Source of the DNA: Aequorivita sp.
Lineage (GTDB): Bacteria; Bacteroidota; Bacteroidia; Flavobacteriales; Flavobacteriaceae
Direction: 5' to 3'
Length of the DNA stretch: 48,674 bases
NCBI GenBank assembly: GCA_002715485.1
Contig: PAZL01000056.1
Location: 1 to 48,674 of the forward strand
Below are positions 22,695 to 31,738 of the stretch, in pieces. How positions within the stretch are numbered: the first letter of the stretch is position 1; every line of letters begins with the position of its first letter. The position numbers and the translations under genes were made by a program. Under the pieces are notes generated by a model that had not been told where the DNA came from, did not search any database, and saw only the letters and a list, made by a program, of their open reading frames with translations.

Positions 22695-24935
22695 ATGCTT
22701 TTGAAATTTTCAAAAAATAGTATCGCCGAAATTTTTAAAGACCTTTCGGAATATTTTAAGAGTACCGATTTCTCGAAAGCTATTCTTTTGGGAATAGCGC
22801 TTACACTTCCTATTATTGCAGGTGTAAAGGTAGATGTACTTCAAATTGGCATCACCATTACTGTGGGTGCGCTGCTGGCTTCCCCCAGTGATGTAAGCGG
22901 CAGTATTCGCCACAAAGTAACCGGAACTTTGTTTGCTACGTTGTTGGCGATGGTGGTTAGCCTAATAGGTGGTTATCTGCATATTTCCCTCTGGTTGCTC
23001 TTTCCTGTTTTAGGTGTTTTGATGTTTGGTATTTCCTATATCTCAATTTATGGCTTTCGCGCATCGCTTATAAGTTTTTCTGGGCTTTTTGCACTGGTAC
23101 TTAGTTTCTCTAACGTTTCTGGAGGAATGGAGCCTTATTATAGAATGCTGCTTATTGGTCTTGGTGGTATTTGGTATACCGTATTGGTTTTATTGTGGCA
23201 TTATAGCTTTCCGAAAGCACCGACGGAATATTATCTTTCAAAAACGATAAAACTTACCGCAGATTATTTAAAAACGCGAGGGGAATTGGTTGCCGAAACT
23301 ATCGACAGAACCGAGCTTTTAAAGAAATTACTAACCATACAAACAGAACTCACAGCTCTTCACGAAACCTTACGCGATATTTTAATTGAAACGAGAACAG
23401 GTTCAGGAAAAAGTGATTATGAAGGTAAACGGCTGCTGATCTTTGTACAATTGGTGGATATGCTTGAACTGGCGATGGCAAATCCCGTGAATTATTCAAA
23501 AACTGACGATTTTTTTAAAAAGAAACCTGGGCAATTGGCAGATTTTCAAGGGTTATTATTTGCGATGAGCAATCAAATGAATGCCATAGCTGAAAATATA
23601 TCCAGTCCCCAAAAGCTTCGGAGCAACAATAAAATAGACGATTTTCAGAAAAAAATTAAGCGCGATATTGCTGATTATTCTACCGCTTCCGATGAAACTT
23701 TTGATGAAAATTTATTGCTTCTCAAAAACCTTTACAAATACCAAAAAGAGCAAATCAAAAAGATTCAAAAGATAGAATGGTTGCTCAAAAACCCTGCACA
23801 ACGCGAAATATCGTTGTTAAAAAAAGAAGACTCCCAAAGATTTTTGACCAAGCAGAGTTATGATATTGAAGTGCTTACAGGAAATTTAAACCTGCGTTCT
23901 CCAATTTTTAAGCACTCATTGCGGCTTGCCGTAATGACAATGATTGGTTATGGAGTGGGAATGTTTTTTTCAGTTCAAAATGCCTATTGGATATTGCTTA
24001 CGCTAATTGTAATTATGCGACCTACGTTTGGCCTTACTAAAACACGTTCCAAAGAACGAACCATCGGCACCTTGATTGGTGGTGCACTGGCTGTGGGCAT
24101 TGTTTTAATTACGCAAAACACAACAGCATATGGCATCTTAGCTATCGTTTCGCTCGTAATAGCATTTTCCATGGTACAGCGAAATTACAAGGCAGCCGCT
24201 ACTTTTATTACCCTAAGCGTGGTTTTTATCTATGCACTTTTGCGGCCTGATATTTTTAATGTAATTCAGTATCGGGTAATGGATACTTTGATTGGTGCTG
24301 GACTTGCTACCCTTGGAAATTTATTGCTTTGGCCCGCTTGGGAAATCCAGGGAATGCAAAAAACCCTATTGGAAACTTTGAAAGCCAACAGACTTTATTT
24401 GGAAGAAATCATCGGTTATTACAATCAAAAAGGCATAATTCCATCCAAATATAAAGTAGCGCGTAAAAAGGCATTTTTGGAGATGTCCAACCTCAGTGCA
24501 GCTTTTCAACGGATGACGCAGGAACCCAAATCGAAACAGAAAAACCTCGACAAGGTTTATGAAATAACCGTGCTTAACCATACATTTCTCTCATCATTAG
24601 CATCATTAAGCACCTATATTTTATCAAATCCTACTACACCCGCTTCTAAAAATTTCAATAAGGTTTCCGAAAAAATAGTCAGAAATCTTTCAGATGCCGA
24701 AGCTGTCCTAAAGGAAGAAATTATTTCAGAAAACGATGGTGAAATATATGAGTCTGAAGATGTTTTTGATGCAACTTTTGGGAAAAATATTAGTTTTTCC
24801 GAAGAAGAAAAAAGTTCAAAATCTGAAGGTTTTCATTCAAAAATTGAAGAGGCACATTTAGTACGGGAGCAGTTGAAATGGCTTTTGGCGATGAGTGAAA
24901 AAATGCCGAAACTTTTAAGGGAGACAAAGTTTTAA
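22695..24935 (+). CDS. FUSC / YccS-like inner-membrane protein
   Basis: 746 residues. Two clusters of hydrophobic helices (~30-170 and ~415-530) are each followed by a long helical cytosolic domain, the layout of FUSC proteins (YccS/YhfK, related to aromatic acid efflux AaeB). The second cluster contains the telling RPTFGLTKTRSKERTIGTLI, then ALLRPD and a YRVMDTLIGAGLATLGNLL block. The substrate is not known for this group. The C-terminal ~200 residues are charged and helical. It has its own promoter-like box and is followed by a small membrane protein gene. Confidence 0.88.
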   Translation: MLLKFSKNSIAEIFKDLSEYFKSTDFSKAILLGIALTLPIIAGVKVDVLQIGITITVGALLASPSDVSGSIRHKVTGTLFATLLAMVVSLIGGYLHISLWLLFPVLGVLMFGISYISIYGFRASLISFSGLFALVLSFSNVSGGMEPYYRMLLIGLGGIWYTVLVLLWHYSFPKAPTEYYLSKTIKLTADYLKTRGELVAETIDRTELLKKLLTIQTELTALHETLRDILIETRTGSGKSDYEGKRLLIFVQLVDMLELAMANPVNYSKTDDFFKKKPGQLADFQGLLFAMSNQMNAIAENISSPQKLRSNNKIDDFQKKIKRDIADYSTASDETFDENLLLLKNLYKYQKEQIKKIQKIEWLLKNPAQREISLLKKEDSQRFLTKQSYDIEVLTGNLNLRSPIFKHSLRLAVMTMIGYGVGMFFSVQNAYWILLTLIVIMRPTFGLTKTRSKERTIGTLIGGALAVGIVLITQNTTAYGILAIVSLVIAFSMVQRNYKAAATFITLSVVFIYALLRPDIFNVIQYRVMDTLIGAGLATLGNLLLWPAWEIQGMQKTLLETLKANRLYLEEIIGYYNQKGIIPSKYKVARKKAFLEMSNLSAAFQRMTQEPKSKQKNLDKVYEITVLNHTFLSSLASLSTYILSNPTTPASKNFNKVSEKIVRNLSDAEAVLKEEIISENDGEIYESEDVFDATFGKNISFSEEEKSSKSEGFHSKIEEAHLVREQLKWLLAMSEKMPKLLRETKF

Positions 24936-24941
24936 TAATTT

Positions 24942-24949
24942 TATATTTG
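24942..24949 (+). promoter_or_regulatory. -7 box TATATTTG for the 24968 gene
   Basis: Exact TAnnTTTG match 18 bases before ATG 24968 and 7 bases after the FUSC stop. It overlaps an in-frame TTG at 24947, an argument for starting the gene at the ATG instead. Confidence 0.45.
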
Positions 24950-24967
24950 AAACTATTTCATAAGTCT

Positions 24968-25465
24968 ATGCACAAAAATATCCGCCATCTTCAACCTGTT
25001 GCTAACATAAAAATAATTTTTGCCATAATTCTTTCTTTGTTTTCTGTTTATCTGTTTTTTGCAGGAACATTGTTCGGTATTGTTTTACTTGGGGCCGCAT
25101 TAAAACTCTCACTAAGGGAGGGTTTTGAATTAAATTTAGAGGAAAAAAAATATCGAAACGTATATTCAATTTTTGCAATCAATTTTGGATTTTGGAAAAA
25201 ATTGCCGGAGATTGAATATCTCTCCGTTTTCAAAACTATAAAAAATAGTAGAAGTCGCGTAATCGCTGCAGAAGCTACATTGGGTTTTGAAGTTTTTAAA
25301 GTGAATATGTTTTACAATAGAAATCAACATATTGAAGCTTATGTTAGCGACGAAATGAAGGACGCATTTTCTGTAGCCAAACATATAGCAACTATACTGG
25401 ATCTGGATATTTTGGACGCCACAAAACCAGAAAAAGAATGGATTTCAGTTACTTCACACTCGTGA
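24968..25465 (+). CDS. Small membrane protein of unknown function
   Basis: 165 residues from ATG 24968 (MHKNIRHLQP). One long or two short hydrophobic segments at ~15-50 (IIFAIILSLFSVYLFF, then GTLFGIVLLGAALKL) precede a soluble ~110-residue domain of mixed strands (EIEYLSVFKTI, RSRVIAAEATLGFEVFKVNM). That resembles the PH-like domain attached to short membrane anchors in many small bacterial proteins, though I cannot name a family. The 3' end overlaps the convergent Gre-like gene by 17 bases. Confidence 0.7.
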   Translation: MHKNIRHLQPVANIKIIFAIILSLFSVYLFFAGTLFGIVLLGAALKLSLREGFELNLEEKKYRNVYSIFAINFGFWKKLPEIEYLSVFKTIKNSRSRVIAAEATLGFEVFKVNMFYNRNQHIEAYVSDEMKDAFSVAKHIATILDLDILDATKPEKEWISVTSHS

Positions 25466-25907
25466 TTTTATATATGTTTCCGTTAAAGCTAAATTCATCG
25501 CCTTTTTTCTTTCCTGAAAGCAGCAAACCCACAGGAGAATTTAAGGCCACACAAAGATAAGCTGATTTGCCAATAGTAATATTGCCTATTGAAATACTAA
25601 TAAAATAGGTGAATTTATCTGTATAGACCAAACTACCTAAACGCGCATAATCTGAAGTTGCCTTCACATCAATCTTTTTGAGAAGTTGAAGAATTTTCTC
25701 AATTTCCTGCAATTGTTTTCCGGCATTTTCACGGTCAATTTGAAGCATTGCCCTGCCGGTTTCGTGTTTGTCACCACTACTGCTCTTGGATTCTTCCAAT
25801 AAAGACTCCTCAATATCGACAATTGTTTGTTTAATTTTTGAATAACGGTTGTCAACCTGTTTTTGACAGTGTTGCAGCAATTCAGTTTTAAGTTCTACTG
25901 CGTTCAT
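25449..25907 (-). CDS. GreA/GreB-like coiled-coil and C-terminal-domain protein
   Basis: 152 residues from ATG 25907 (MNAVELKTEL), 2 bases after the mtgA stop. The frame continues upstream into mtgA but without a better start. Residues ~5-78 form a two-stranded coiled coil whose turn carries SSSGDKHETGRAM, with acidic D46 and E49 where Gre factors have their catalytic acidic tip. Residues ~85-152 match the Gre C-terminal FKBP-like domain (NSPVGLLLSGKKKGDEF and IYKITSVK). It could bind the RNA polymerase secondary channel (inference). I recall homologues labelled '3-oxoacyl-ACP synthase', which the sequence does not support. Confidence 0.75.
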   Translation of the reverse strand: MNAVELKTELLQHCQKQVDNRYSKIKQTIVDIEESLLEESKSSSGDKHETGRAMLQIDRENAGKQLQEIEKILQLLKKIDVKATSDYARLGSLVYTDKFTYFISISIGNITIGKSAYLCVALNSPVGLLLSGKKKGDEFSFNGNIYKITSVK

Positions 25908-25909
25908 TA

Positions 25910-26623
25910 TTACTTTTTCGTTTTCTTTTTTTCTTTTTTCGGTTCCTGCTTTTTTAAGGTAAAAGGGCCATAATATCGCATCTGCCTCACAATCCACTGT
26001 GTTCTACGCGCTACGTAGGGTCCCGGTGGGTTTGCCCTATAACGCTGTGGACTCGGTAAGATTGCGGCAATAGCTGCGGCATTTTCAGTCCGTAGGTTTT
26101 TTGCGGATTTTTTGAACCAATATTGCGAAGCAGCTTCAGCCCCAAATACGCCATCGCCCATTTCAATACTGTTGAGATATACTTCCAAAATACGCTCTTT
26201 GCTCCAGAGTGTTTCAATTAATAAGGTAAAATACGCTTCCAAGCCTTTGCGAAACCATGTACGACCGGGCCATAAGAATGCATTTTTTGCCGTTTGCTGC
26301 GAAATGGTACTTCCGCCGCGCAGTTTCTTTCCTTTTTCATTATTTTCTAAAGCCTTTTCAATCGCTTTTCTGTCAAAACCACTGTGGCTTAAAAAAGTTT
26401 GGTCTTCGGCACAGATAACGGCGAGTTGCAGGTAAGGTGAAATTTCTTCAATTGGAACCCATTCGTGACGGGTTTGATAGTTGTCATCTCCTTCCATTGC
26501 GCGAATGGCCATAAGTGGTGTATAGGGAACGGGAACGAATTTGTAAATAAGCACCCACAGGACGGTAAGCCCAATAAACCAAAGGAAAAATTTAAATATA
26601 AATTTGAATAGTTTTTTAATCAT
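25910..26623 (-). CDS. mtgA: Monofunctional biosynthetic peptidoglycan transglycosylase
   Basis: 237 residues. Polymerises lipid II into glycan strands at the inner membrane. One N-terminal anchor (~8-29) precedes a glycosyltransferase 51 domain with all signature blocks: AEDQTFLSHSGFD (catalytic E73), RGGSTISQQTAKNAFLW (102-118), RKGLEAYFTLLIE, and RILEVYLNSIEMGDGVFGAE. No transpeptidase domain follows, which separates it from class A PBPs. The C-terminal tail is lysine-rich. It overlaps the upstream FAD oxidoreductase gene by 8 bases and is tightly followed by the Gre-like gene, so the three form one operon. Confidence 0.95.
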   Translation of the reverse strand: MIKKLFKFIFKFFLWFIGLTVLWVLIYKFVPVPYTPLMAIRAMEGDDNYQTRHEWVPIEEISPYLQLAVICAEDQTFLSHSGFDRKAIEKALENNEKGKKLRGGSTISQQTAKNAFLWPGRTWFRKGLEAYFTLLIETLWSKERILEVYLNSIEMGDGVFGAEAASQYWFKKSAKNLRTENAAAIAAILPSPQRYRANPPGPYVARRTQWIVRQMRYYGPFTLKKQEPKKEKKKTKK

Positions 26624-27734
26624 AGAAATTTGCTAATTGTTTCCCGATTGTGCTCCCAATTGCCACTCCCATTCCACCCAACCTTACACCGCAAAAAATA
26701 TTTTTTGAGACTGACTTGAGAATTGGATTTTTTTGGTTTCCAATACCCATAATGCCACTCCAACGATGTTCAATTTCGAAAGATTGGTGAGGTAAAATTA
26801 CCGTTTTAAGTAATTGCTCCAACTTGTTTTGGACTAATTCCGTTAATTGCATTTCAGTGGTTTCCTCTGCCTTAAAATCGAGGTTTCTTCCGCCACCAAA
26901 AAGAATTCGGTTATCAATATTTCTGAAATAATAATAGCCCTTATCCAAATGGAATGTACCTTTTATCTTTAAATTTTCAATAGGTTTGGTCACCAAAACC
27001 TGTGCCCTTGCCGGTTTTACATCCTCTTTCAAAAATTGCTTCGCAAACCCATTGGTAGCTATATAGACTTTTTTCACTGAAATATCCTGTGATGAATTTA
27101 TTTGGAGGGAAACATTTTCACCCCTGTCTACAATGCTTGTAATTTCTGAAGAATTAAGTATCAAAATATTTTCTTCAGAAGCTTTTTTAATGAGACCCAG
27201 CATCATTCTTCCAGTGTCTATTTGGCCTTCAAAAGCACTATAAATAAGTTTTGATTGAATGTTTTTAAAGCCGAAATGATTCTCTTTTTCTGAAAAAACC
27301 TCAGCATTGAAAACAGGTTTCAATAATCCATTTATATATCCAATCTGGGATTTACAAATTTCAAAAAGCTCCGCATCTTCGTTGGTGAAAAGTTCGTAGC
27401 CACCGTATTCTTTGTAATTAAGCTGCTCATCGCCGAGCGTTTTTCGCAATAATTTTAAACCTTTTACCCTGCTTTTTACAAGCTGAACAACTTCTTCTTC
27501 GGAATGATTTTTTAGATCTTCAAGTATTTCAGAAATACTTCCGAAGCAGGCAAATCCGGCGTTCTTGGTACTTGCCCCGCTTGGAAGCATGCCGCGTTCA
27601 AATACTGCAATTTTACTTTTAGGATGCTTTTTACGAAGTTCAAGTGCGCAATTTAAACCTACGATTCCGCTACCTATTATTGCGAAATCGAGGTTTGTAA
27701 GCCACGTTTTATATTCCCAAAAAGATAGATTCAT
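26616..27734 (-). CDS. FAD-dependent oxidoreductase (DAO / glycine oxidase-like)
   Basis: 372 residues. The FAD-binding motif GSGIVG lies at 21-26, followed by the acidic end of the second strand (VFERG), ASTKNAGFACFG, and a typical DAO C-terminal region with HRWSGIMGIG and VRLGGMGVAIGS. Such enzymes oxidise amines, D-amino acids or sarcosine-like substrates; which one is not evident. No signal peptide. It is first in the oxidoreductase-mtgA-Gre-like operon. Confidence 0.88.
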   Translation of the reverse strand: MNLSFWEYKTWLTNLDFAIIGSGIVGLNCALELRKKHPKSKIAVFERGMLPSGASTKNAGFACFGSISEILEDLKNHSEEEVVQLVKSRVKGLKLLRKTLGDEQLNYKEYGGYELFTNEDAELFEICKSQIGYINGLLKPVFNAEVFSEKENHFGFKNIQSKLIYSAFEGQIDTGRMMLGLIKKASEENILILNSSEITSIVDRGENVSLQINSSQDISVKKVYIATNGFAKQFLKEDVKPARAQVLVTKPIENLKIKGTFHLDKGYYYFRNIDNRILFGGGRNLDFKAEETTEMQLTELVQNKLEQLLKTVILPHQSFEIEHRWSGIMGIGNQKNPILKSVSKNIFCGVRLGGMGVAIGSTIGKQLANFYD

Positions 27735-27749
27735 TTTATAATAAATTCC

Positions 27750-27798
27750 AAATTAAAAGCACCAAATTCCAAAGATAGGTTTTTGGGATTTGGTGCTT
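27750..27798 (-). terminator. Terminator after accC
   Basis: Arms 27757-27770 (AAGCACCAAATTCC) and 27785-27798 (GGGATTTGGTGCTT) pair over 14 bp with one G-T wobble, with further A-T pairs possible in the loop. Read on the minus strand, the stem is followed by TTTTAATTT (27756-27748), a fitting tail for ending the fabH-accB-accC transcript 23 bases after the accC stop. On the minus strand the loop and arm also contain TATCTTTG (27777-27770), a perfect -7 box for the oxidoreductase gene. Confidence 0.7.
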
Positions 27799-27820
27799 GT
27801 TAGTTGTGATTTAAAAAGAA

Positions 27821-29173
27821 CTATTCCTCTTCAGGTTCGTTCATTTTAAAGGTGTTCATAAATGCGGTAGTGTAATTTCCGGCCACATAATCTGGCTCAT
27901 CCATCAATTGACGGTGGAACGGGATTGTGGTTTTTATGCCTTCAATCACGAATTCATCTAACGCTCGTTTCATTTTATTGATAGCTTCCTCACGAGTTTG
28001 CGCGGTTGTAATAAGCTTCGCAATCATCGAATCATAATTCGGAGGAATGGTATAGCCTGCATACACGTGTGTGTCCAGACGTACTCCATGACCTCCCGGT
28101 GCATGTAAAACGGTGATTTTTCCAGGAGAAGGACGAAAGTCGTTATACGGATCTTCTGCGTTAATTCTACATTCTATGGAATGAAGTTGTGGTGTATAGT
28201 TCTTTCCGGAAATTGGCACACCAGCTGCCACTAAAATTTGCTCACGAATAAGATCGTAATCGATTACTTGTTCTGTAATTGGGTGCTCTACTTGAATACG
28301 GGTGTTCATTTCCATAAAGTAGAAGTTTCGGTGTTTGTCTACCAAAAATTCAATAGTTCCAGCACCTTCATATTTAATATATTCAGCTGCTTTTACTGCG
28401 GCATTACCCATATCTGTACGCAACTTCTTAGTCATAAACGGACTTGGGGTTTCCTCGGTAAGCTTTTGGTGACGACGCTGAACAGAGCAATCGCGCTCAC
28501 TTAAATGACACGCTCTCCCGGTGCTATCGCCCACAATTTGAATTTCAATATGGCGTGGCTCTTCAATGAGTTTTTCCATATACATTCCATCATTACCAAA
28601 GGCTGCTGAAGCTTCCTGGCGGGCACTTTCCCAAGCTTTTTTAAGGTCTTCTTTTTTCCAAACGGCACGCATTCCTTTTCCTCCACCACCTGCAGTGGCT
28701 TTCAACATTATTGGGTAGCCAACTTCTTCAGCAAGTTTTTCGCATTTCTCGAAAGATTCTATAATGCCATCACTTCCAGGAACGGTTGGTACTCCCGCCG
28801 CTTTCATTGTAGCCTTTGCAGAGGCTTTATCTCCCATGCGCTCAATCATTTCTGGAGAAGCGCCTATAAATTTTATACCGTGTTCTTGGCAGATTTTTGA
28901 AAACTTTGCATTTTCCGAAAGGAAACCATAACCAGGGTGAATTGCATCTGCATTGGTTATTTCAGCAGCAGCAATAATGTTTGACATTTTTAAGTAGCTC
29001 AAGTTGCTAGGCGGTGGTCCAATACATACGGCCTCATCTGCAAAGCGCACGTGAAGACTTTCTTCATCTGCTTTTGAATATACTGCTACAGTCTTAATAC
29101 CCATCTCACGGCAGGTACGAATAATTCGCAGTGCTATTTCGCCCCTATTTGCAATTAATATTTTTTTAAACAT
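27821..29173 (-). CDS. accC: Acetyl-CoA carboxylase, biotin carboxylase subunit
   Basis: 450 residues from ATG 29173 ([19 protein letters not shown]). The frame extends 8 codons upstream, but the family start is MFKK. Uses ATP and bicarbonate to carboxylate biotin on AccB. ATP-grasp features are clear: the glycine-rich loop GGGGKGM (~163-169), [36 protein letters not shown] and a C-terminal biotin carboxylase domain with RINAEDP. It lies 73 bases after accB in one operon. Confidence 0.97.
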   Translation of the reverse strand: MFKKILIANRGEIALRIIRTCREMGIKTVAVYSKADEESLHVRFADEAVCIGPPPSNLSYLKMSNIIAAAEITNADAIHPGYGFLSENAKFSKICQEHGIKFIGASPEMIERMGDKASAKATMKAAGVPTVPGSDGIIESFEKCEKLAEEVGYPIMLKATAGGGGKGMRAVWKKEDLKKAWESARQEASAAFGNDGMYMEKLIEEPRHIEIQIVGDSTGRACHLSERDCSVQRRHQKLTEETPSPFMTKKLRTDMGNAAVKAAEYIKYEGAGTIEFLVDKHRNFYFMEMNTRIQVEHPITEQVIDYDLIREQILVAAGVPISGKNYTPQLHSIECRINAEDPYNDFRPSPGKITVLHAPGGHGVRLDTHVYAGYTIPPNYDSMIAKLITTAQTREEAINKMKRALDEFVIEGIKTTIPFHRQLMDEPDYVAGNYTTAFMNTFKMNEPEEE

Positions 29174-29246
29174 ATGTTTTGAAATTACAAATTTCAAGCA
29201 CCAAGTTATAAAGTGGAATTTGGACTTTGAAATTCGATATTTATAC

Positions 29247-29738
29247 TTATGATGGGTCTACTAAAAATAGTGGTTGGTCAAATTCTACAGGAGAGGAATC
29301 ATCCACCAAAACTTTCACGATTTTACCTGAAACTTCACTTTCAATTTCGTTGAAAAGTTTCATTGCTTCAATCACACAAAGGACGTCTCCAGTATTTACA
29401 GTGCTTCCTACTTCAACAAAAACGGGTTTGTCTGGTGATGGTTTTCTGTAGAAAGTTCCAATAATCGGAGATTTTATTGTTATAAGATTAGAATCAGCAT
29501 TTTCTGCAGTTGATTCATTTGTAGTTGCAGCCGGTTGGGGTGCTGCTGCAGTCTGTGGCTGCATTTGCATTTGTGGTTGAGACATGGCAGGAATTTGCTG
29601 AATGTAGGTAGTTTCACCTTTACTGTCTTCAGATCCCGTTTTAATTGTGATTTTTATGTCTTCCGTTTCAAGTTTAACTTCGCTGGCTCCACTTTTTGCC
29701 ACAAACTTGATTAAGTTTTGAATGTCCTTTAAATCCAT
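29247..29738 (-). CDS. accB: Acetyl-CoA carboxylase biotin carboxyl carrier protein
   Basis: 163 residues. Carries the covalently bound biotin. An N-terminal ~45-residue dimerisation part and a Q-, P-, A- and M-rich flexible linker (~48-80) lead to the biotinyl domain (~85-163), with the biotinylation motif EAMK (K127) in [11 protein letters not shown]. Fits the short AccB of Bacteroidota. It is flanked by fabH 33 bases upstream and accC downstream on the same strand. Confidence 0.97.
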   Translation of the reverse strand: MDLKDIQNLIKFVAKSGASEVKLETEDIKITIKTGSEDSKGETTYIQQIPAMSQPQMQMQPQTAAAPQPAATTNESTAENADSNLITIKSPIIGTFYRKPSPDKPVFVEVGSTVNTGDVLCVIEAMKLFNEIESEVSGKIVKVLVDDSSPVEFDQPLFLVDPS

Positions 29739-29771
29739 ATTTAGAAATTTTAGTCTTTTGGGTTGTTAAAA

Positions 29772-30770
29772 TTATTTTGAATCGTAGGCCCATTTCAAAT
29801 AAACGGCGCCCCAGGTAAAGCCTCCTCCAAAAGAGGCAAAAATCAAATTATCTCCTTTTTTGAGTTGTTTTTCATAATCTGCCAAACATAACGGCAATGT
29901 TGCAGAAGTTGTATTGCCGTATTTATGAATGTTCATCATTACTTTCTCATCGGGCAGCTTCATTCTTGATGCAGCAGCATCGATAATTCGTTTATTGGCT
30001 TGATGCGGAACAAGCCAGTCTACATCTTCACCCGTAAGGTTGTTTTGTTTCATTACTTTTTCGCAAACATCTGCCATGTTTGAAACAGCAAATTTGAAAA
30101 CAGTTTTTCCTTCCTGAAAAACGTAATGTTGTTTGTTGGTAACGGTTTCTATTGATGCAGGTAGCAAAGAGCCTCCCGCGTCAATCTTTAAAAAAGGCCT
30201 TCCTACTCCGTCTGTACGCAAGTACTCGTCTTTCACTCCCAGACCTTCAGTATTCGGCTCAAAAAGAACGGCACCGCCCCCATCGCCAAAAATAATACAT
30301 GTGGTTCTGTCGGTATAGTCAATAATTGACGACATTTTATCGGCGCCAATAAGAAGTACTTTTTTATACTTTCCGGACTCGATGTAGCGCGCGGCGGTTG
30401 ACATTCCAAAAAGAAAACTGGAACAGGCCGCAACCAAATCATAAGAAAATGCGTTTACGGCACCTATTTGTGTGGCTACGTAAACTCCAGTTGCTGCCAC
30501 AGGCATATCTGGCGTTGCTGTAGCCATAATAACCATGTCTATTTCAGCGGGATCGGTATTGCTTTTTTGGAGAAGGTCTTTTGCGGCTTGAATGGCCAAA
30601 TAGGAGGTTCCCTTGTCTTTATCCTTTAATATTCTTCTTTCCTTAATTCCTGTTCTGGTAGTTATCCAATCATCGTTGGTATCTACCATTGTTTCCAGAA
30701 CTTTGTTGGAGAGAACGTAATCTGGAACGTAACTCCCTACAGCGGTAATAGCTGCCGTGATAGTATTCAT
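29772..30770 (-). CDS. fabH: Beta-ketoacyl-ACP synthase III
   Basis: 332 residues. Starts fatty acid synthesis by condensing acyl-CoA with malonyl-ACP. The thiolase-fold triad is complete: C116 in AACSSF, H256 in VPHQANKR and N286 in HKYGNTTSA. Also seen are TRTGIKERR near the N-terminus and the closing FASFGGGFTWGA block. It is the first gene of the fabH-accB-accC operon. The ~110-base leader up to the rpmF terminator has no perfect -7 box that I could find. Confidence 0.97.
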   Translation of the reverse strand: MNTITAAITAVGSYVPDYVLSNKVLETMVDTNDDWITTRTGIKERRILKDKDKGTSYLAIQAAKDLLQKSNTDPAEIDMVIMATATPDMPVAATGVYVATQIGAVNAFSYDLVAACSSFLFGMSTAARYIESGKYKKVLLIGADKMSSIIDYTDRTTCIIFGDGGGAVLFEPNTEGLGVKDEYLRTDGVGRPFLKIDAGGSLLPASIETVTNKQHYVFQEGKTVFKFAVSNMADVCEKVMKQNNLTGEDVDWLVPHQANKRIIDAAASRMKLPDEKVMMNIHKYGNTTSATLPLCLADYEKQLKKGDNLIFASFGGGFTWGAVYLKWAYDSK

Positions 30771-30883
30771 AAAGCTGAATTAAAATTCACAAAAAAGACC
30801 AAAAATCTTTTAAAAAGAGTGAAAATTACTAAATTTTACTTGAAATTCGGCACTAATTAAGTTGTTTTTGACTTATTGCGAAG

Positions 30884-30921
30884 TAAAAAAACAAAAAAAC
30901 CCTCACGTTGCTGTGAGAGTT
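30884..30921 (-). terminator. Terminator after rpmF
   Basis: Arms 30898-30906 and 30913-30921 pair over 9 positions with one mismatch (core CTCAC / GTGAG) around a 6-base loop. On the minus strand a long T-rich run follows. It lies 21 bases after the rpmF stop and separates the DUF177-rpmF transcript from fabH. Confidence 0.75.
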
Positions 30922-30941
30922 TTTTAATAAAGTATATAGAA

Positions 30942-31139
30942 TTAAGCCTCTACTTGCTCAGTTGCATCAATTACAACTTGACCTCGGTAGTACATTTTTC
31001 CTTCGTGCCAGTGTGCTCTGTGGAAAAGATGCGACTCACCAGTTGTTGGGTCTGTTGCAAGTGTAGGGGCAGTAGCTTTGTAATGCGTTCTTCTCTTATC
31101 TCTTCTTGTTTTCGAGATTTTTCTCTTAGGATGTGCCAT
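30942..31139 (-). CDS. rpmF: 50S ribosomal protein L32
   Basis: 65 residues with the classic L32 start [19 protein letters not shown]. The C-terminal half has CHxxC-equivalent positions replaced ([14 protein letters not shown]), meaning a zinc-free form. Lies 9 bases after the DUF177 (YceD) gene, the near-universal partner of rpmF, and is followed by a terminator. Component of the large ribosomal subunit. Confidence 0.97.
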   Translation of the reverse strand: MAHPKRKISKTRRDKRRTHYKATAPTLATDPTTGESHLFHRAHWHEGKMYYRGQVVIDATEQVEA

Positions 31140-31148
31140 TGCTATTTA

Positions 31149-31694
31149 TTATTTATCCGTTAATAGTTTTTTTAATGAATCCCATCGGGGATCTGTATTT
31201 TCGTCTTCGGGCGCAGCTTCTTCATCTATCGCTTTCGGACTTAATTCTTCAAGTTTGTCAAGTATGTCACTCTTTAATGTACCGTCTTTTACGCCGGGAT
31301 GAATTCTTCGCGATGGCATGGCCAGCACAATGGATTCATATACATATTGCTGAATGTTCACTTCATAGCTTCCGTGGGGCAAAATGAGTAAATCTTCATT
31401 TTCATCATTATACTCATCACCAAATTTTACCACGAAATGATAGGAACCTGAAATCTCTTGATCAAAGGGCTCATTTGTCATATCGCAAGCAACGTTTACG
31501 GTTCCATCAAATGTTAATGTGAACTCTAGTAACGTGCTCATTTTTTCCAGCAGTACGTCGAGATTAATGGCAGCGTCATTAAATTCATCATACTCAAAAT
31601 GCTCAAAGAACGCTTTTTTTAATTCAAAGTTAAACTGGTGTTTTCCTAATTTCAGCCCTACGAAAGGGATGGTAAACTCTTTCAAATCCTTCAT
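31149..31694 (-). CDS. DUF177 / YceD-family protein
   Basis: 181 residues from ATG 31694 (MKDLKEFTIPF); GTG at 31700 is a less likely start. The YceD pattern is visible in the middle: VACDMTNEPFDQEISGSYH (the motif around the conserved Cys), then ILPHGSYEVNIQQYVYE and SIVLAMPSR. The end carries the acidic EEAAPEDENTDPRWDSL, with PRW near the C-terminus. The family is linked to 23S rRNA and L32 biogenesis. It is co-transcribed with rpmF from the promoter at 31739. Confidence 0.93.
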   Translation of the reverse strand: MKDLKEFTIPFVGLKLGKHQFNFELKKAFFEHFEYDEFNDAAINLDVLLEKMSTLLEFTLTFDGTVNVACDMTNEPFDQEISGSYHFVVKFGDEYNDENEDLLILPHGSYEVNIQQYVYESIVLAMPSRRIHPGVKDGTLKSDILDKLEELSPKAIDEEAAPEDENTDPRWDSLKKLLTDK

Positions 31695-31718
31695 TTTCAC
31701 ACCTATTTAAGACCTTTA

Positions 31719-31732
31719 CCTTACGGATAAGG
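31719..31732 (-). promoter_or_regulatory. Short hairpin at the presumed 5' end of the DUF177-rpmF mRNA
   Basis: CCTTA (31719-31723) and TAAGG (31728-31732) form a perfect 5-bp stem with a 4-base loop. It begins about 7 bases downstream of the -7 box, so it would sit at the very 5' end of the transcript. Confidence 0.35.
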
Positions 31733-31738
31733 CGGGTG

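Noticed and set aside
29174-29246. Small gene between accB and accC
   Set aside because: Only short AT-rich words and no start-to-stop frame of useful length.
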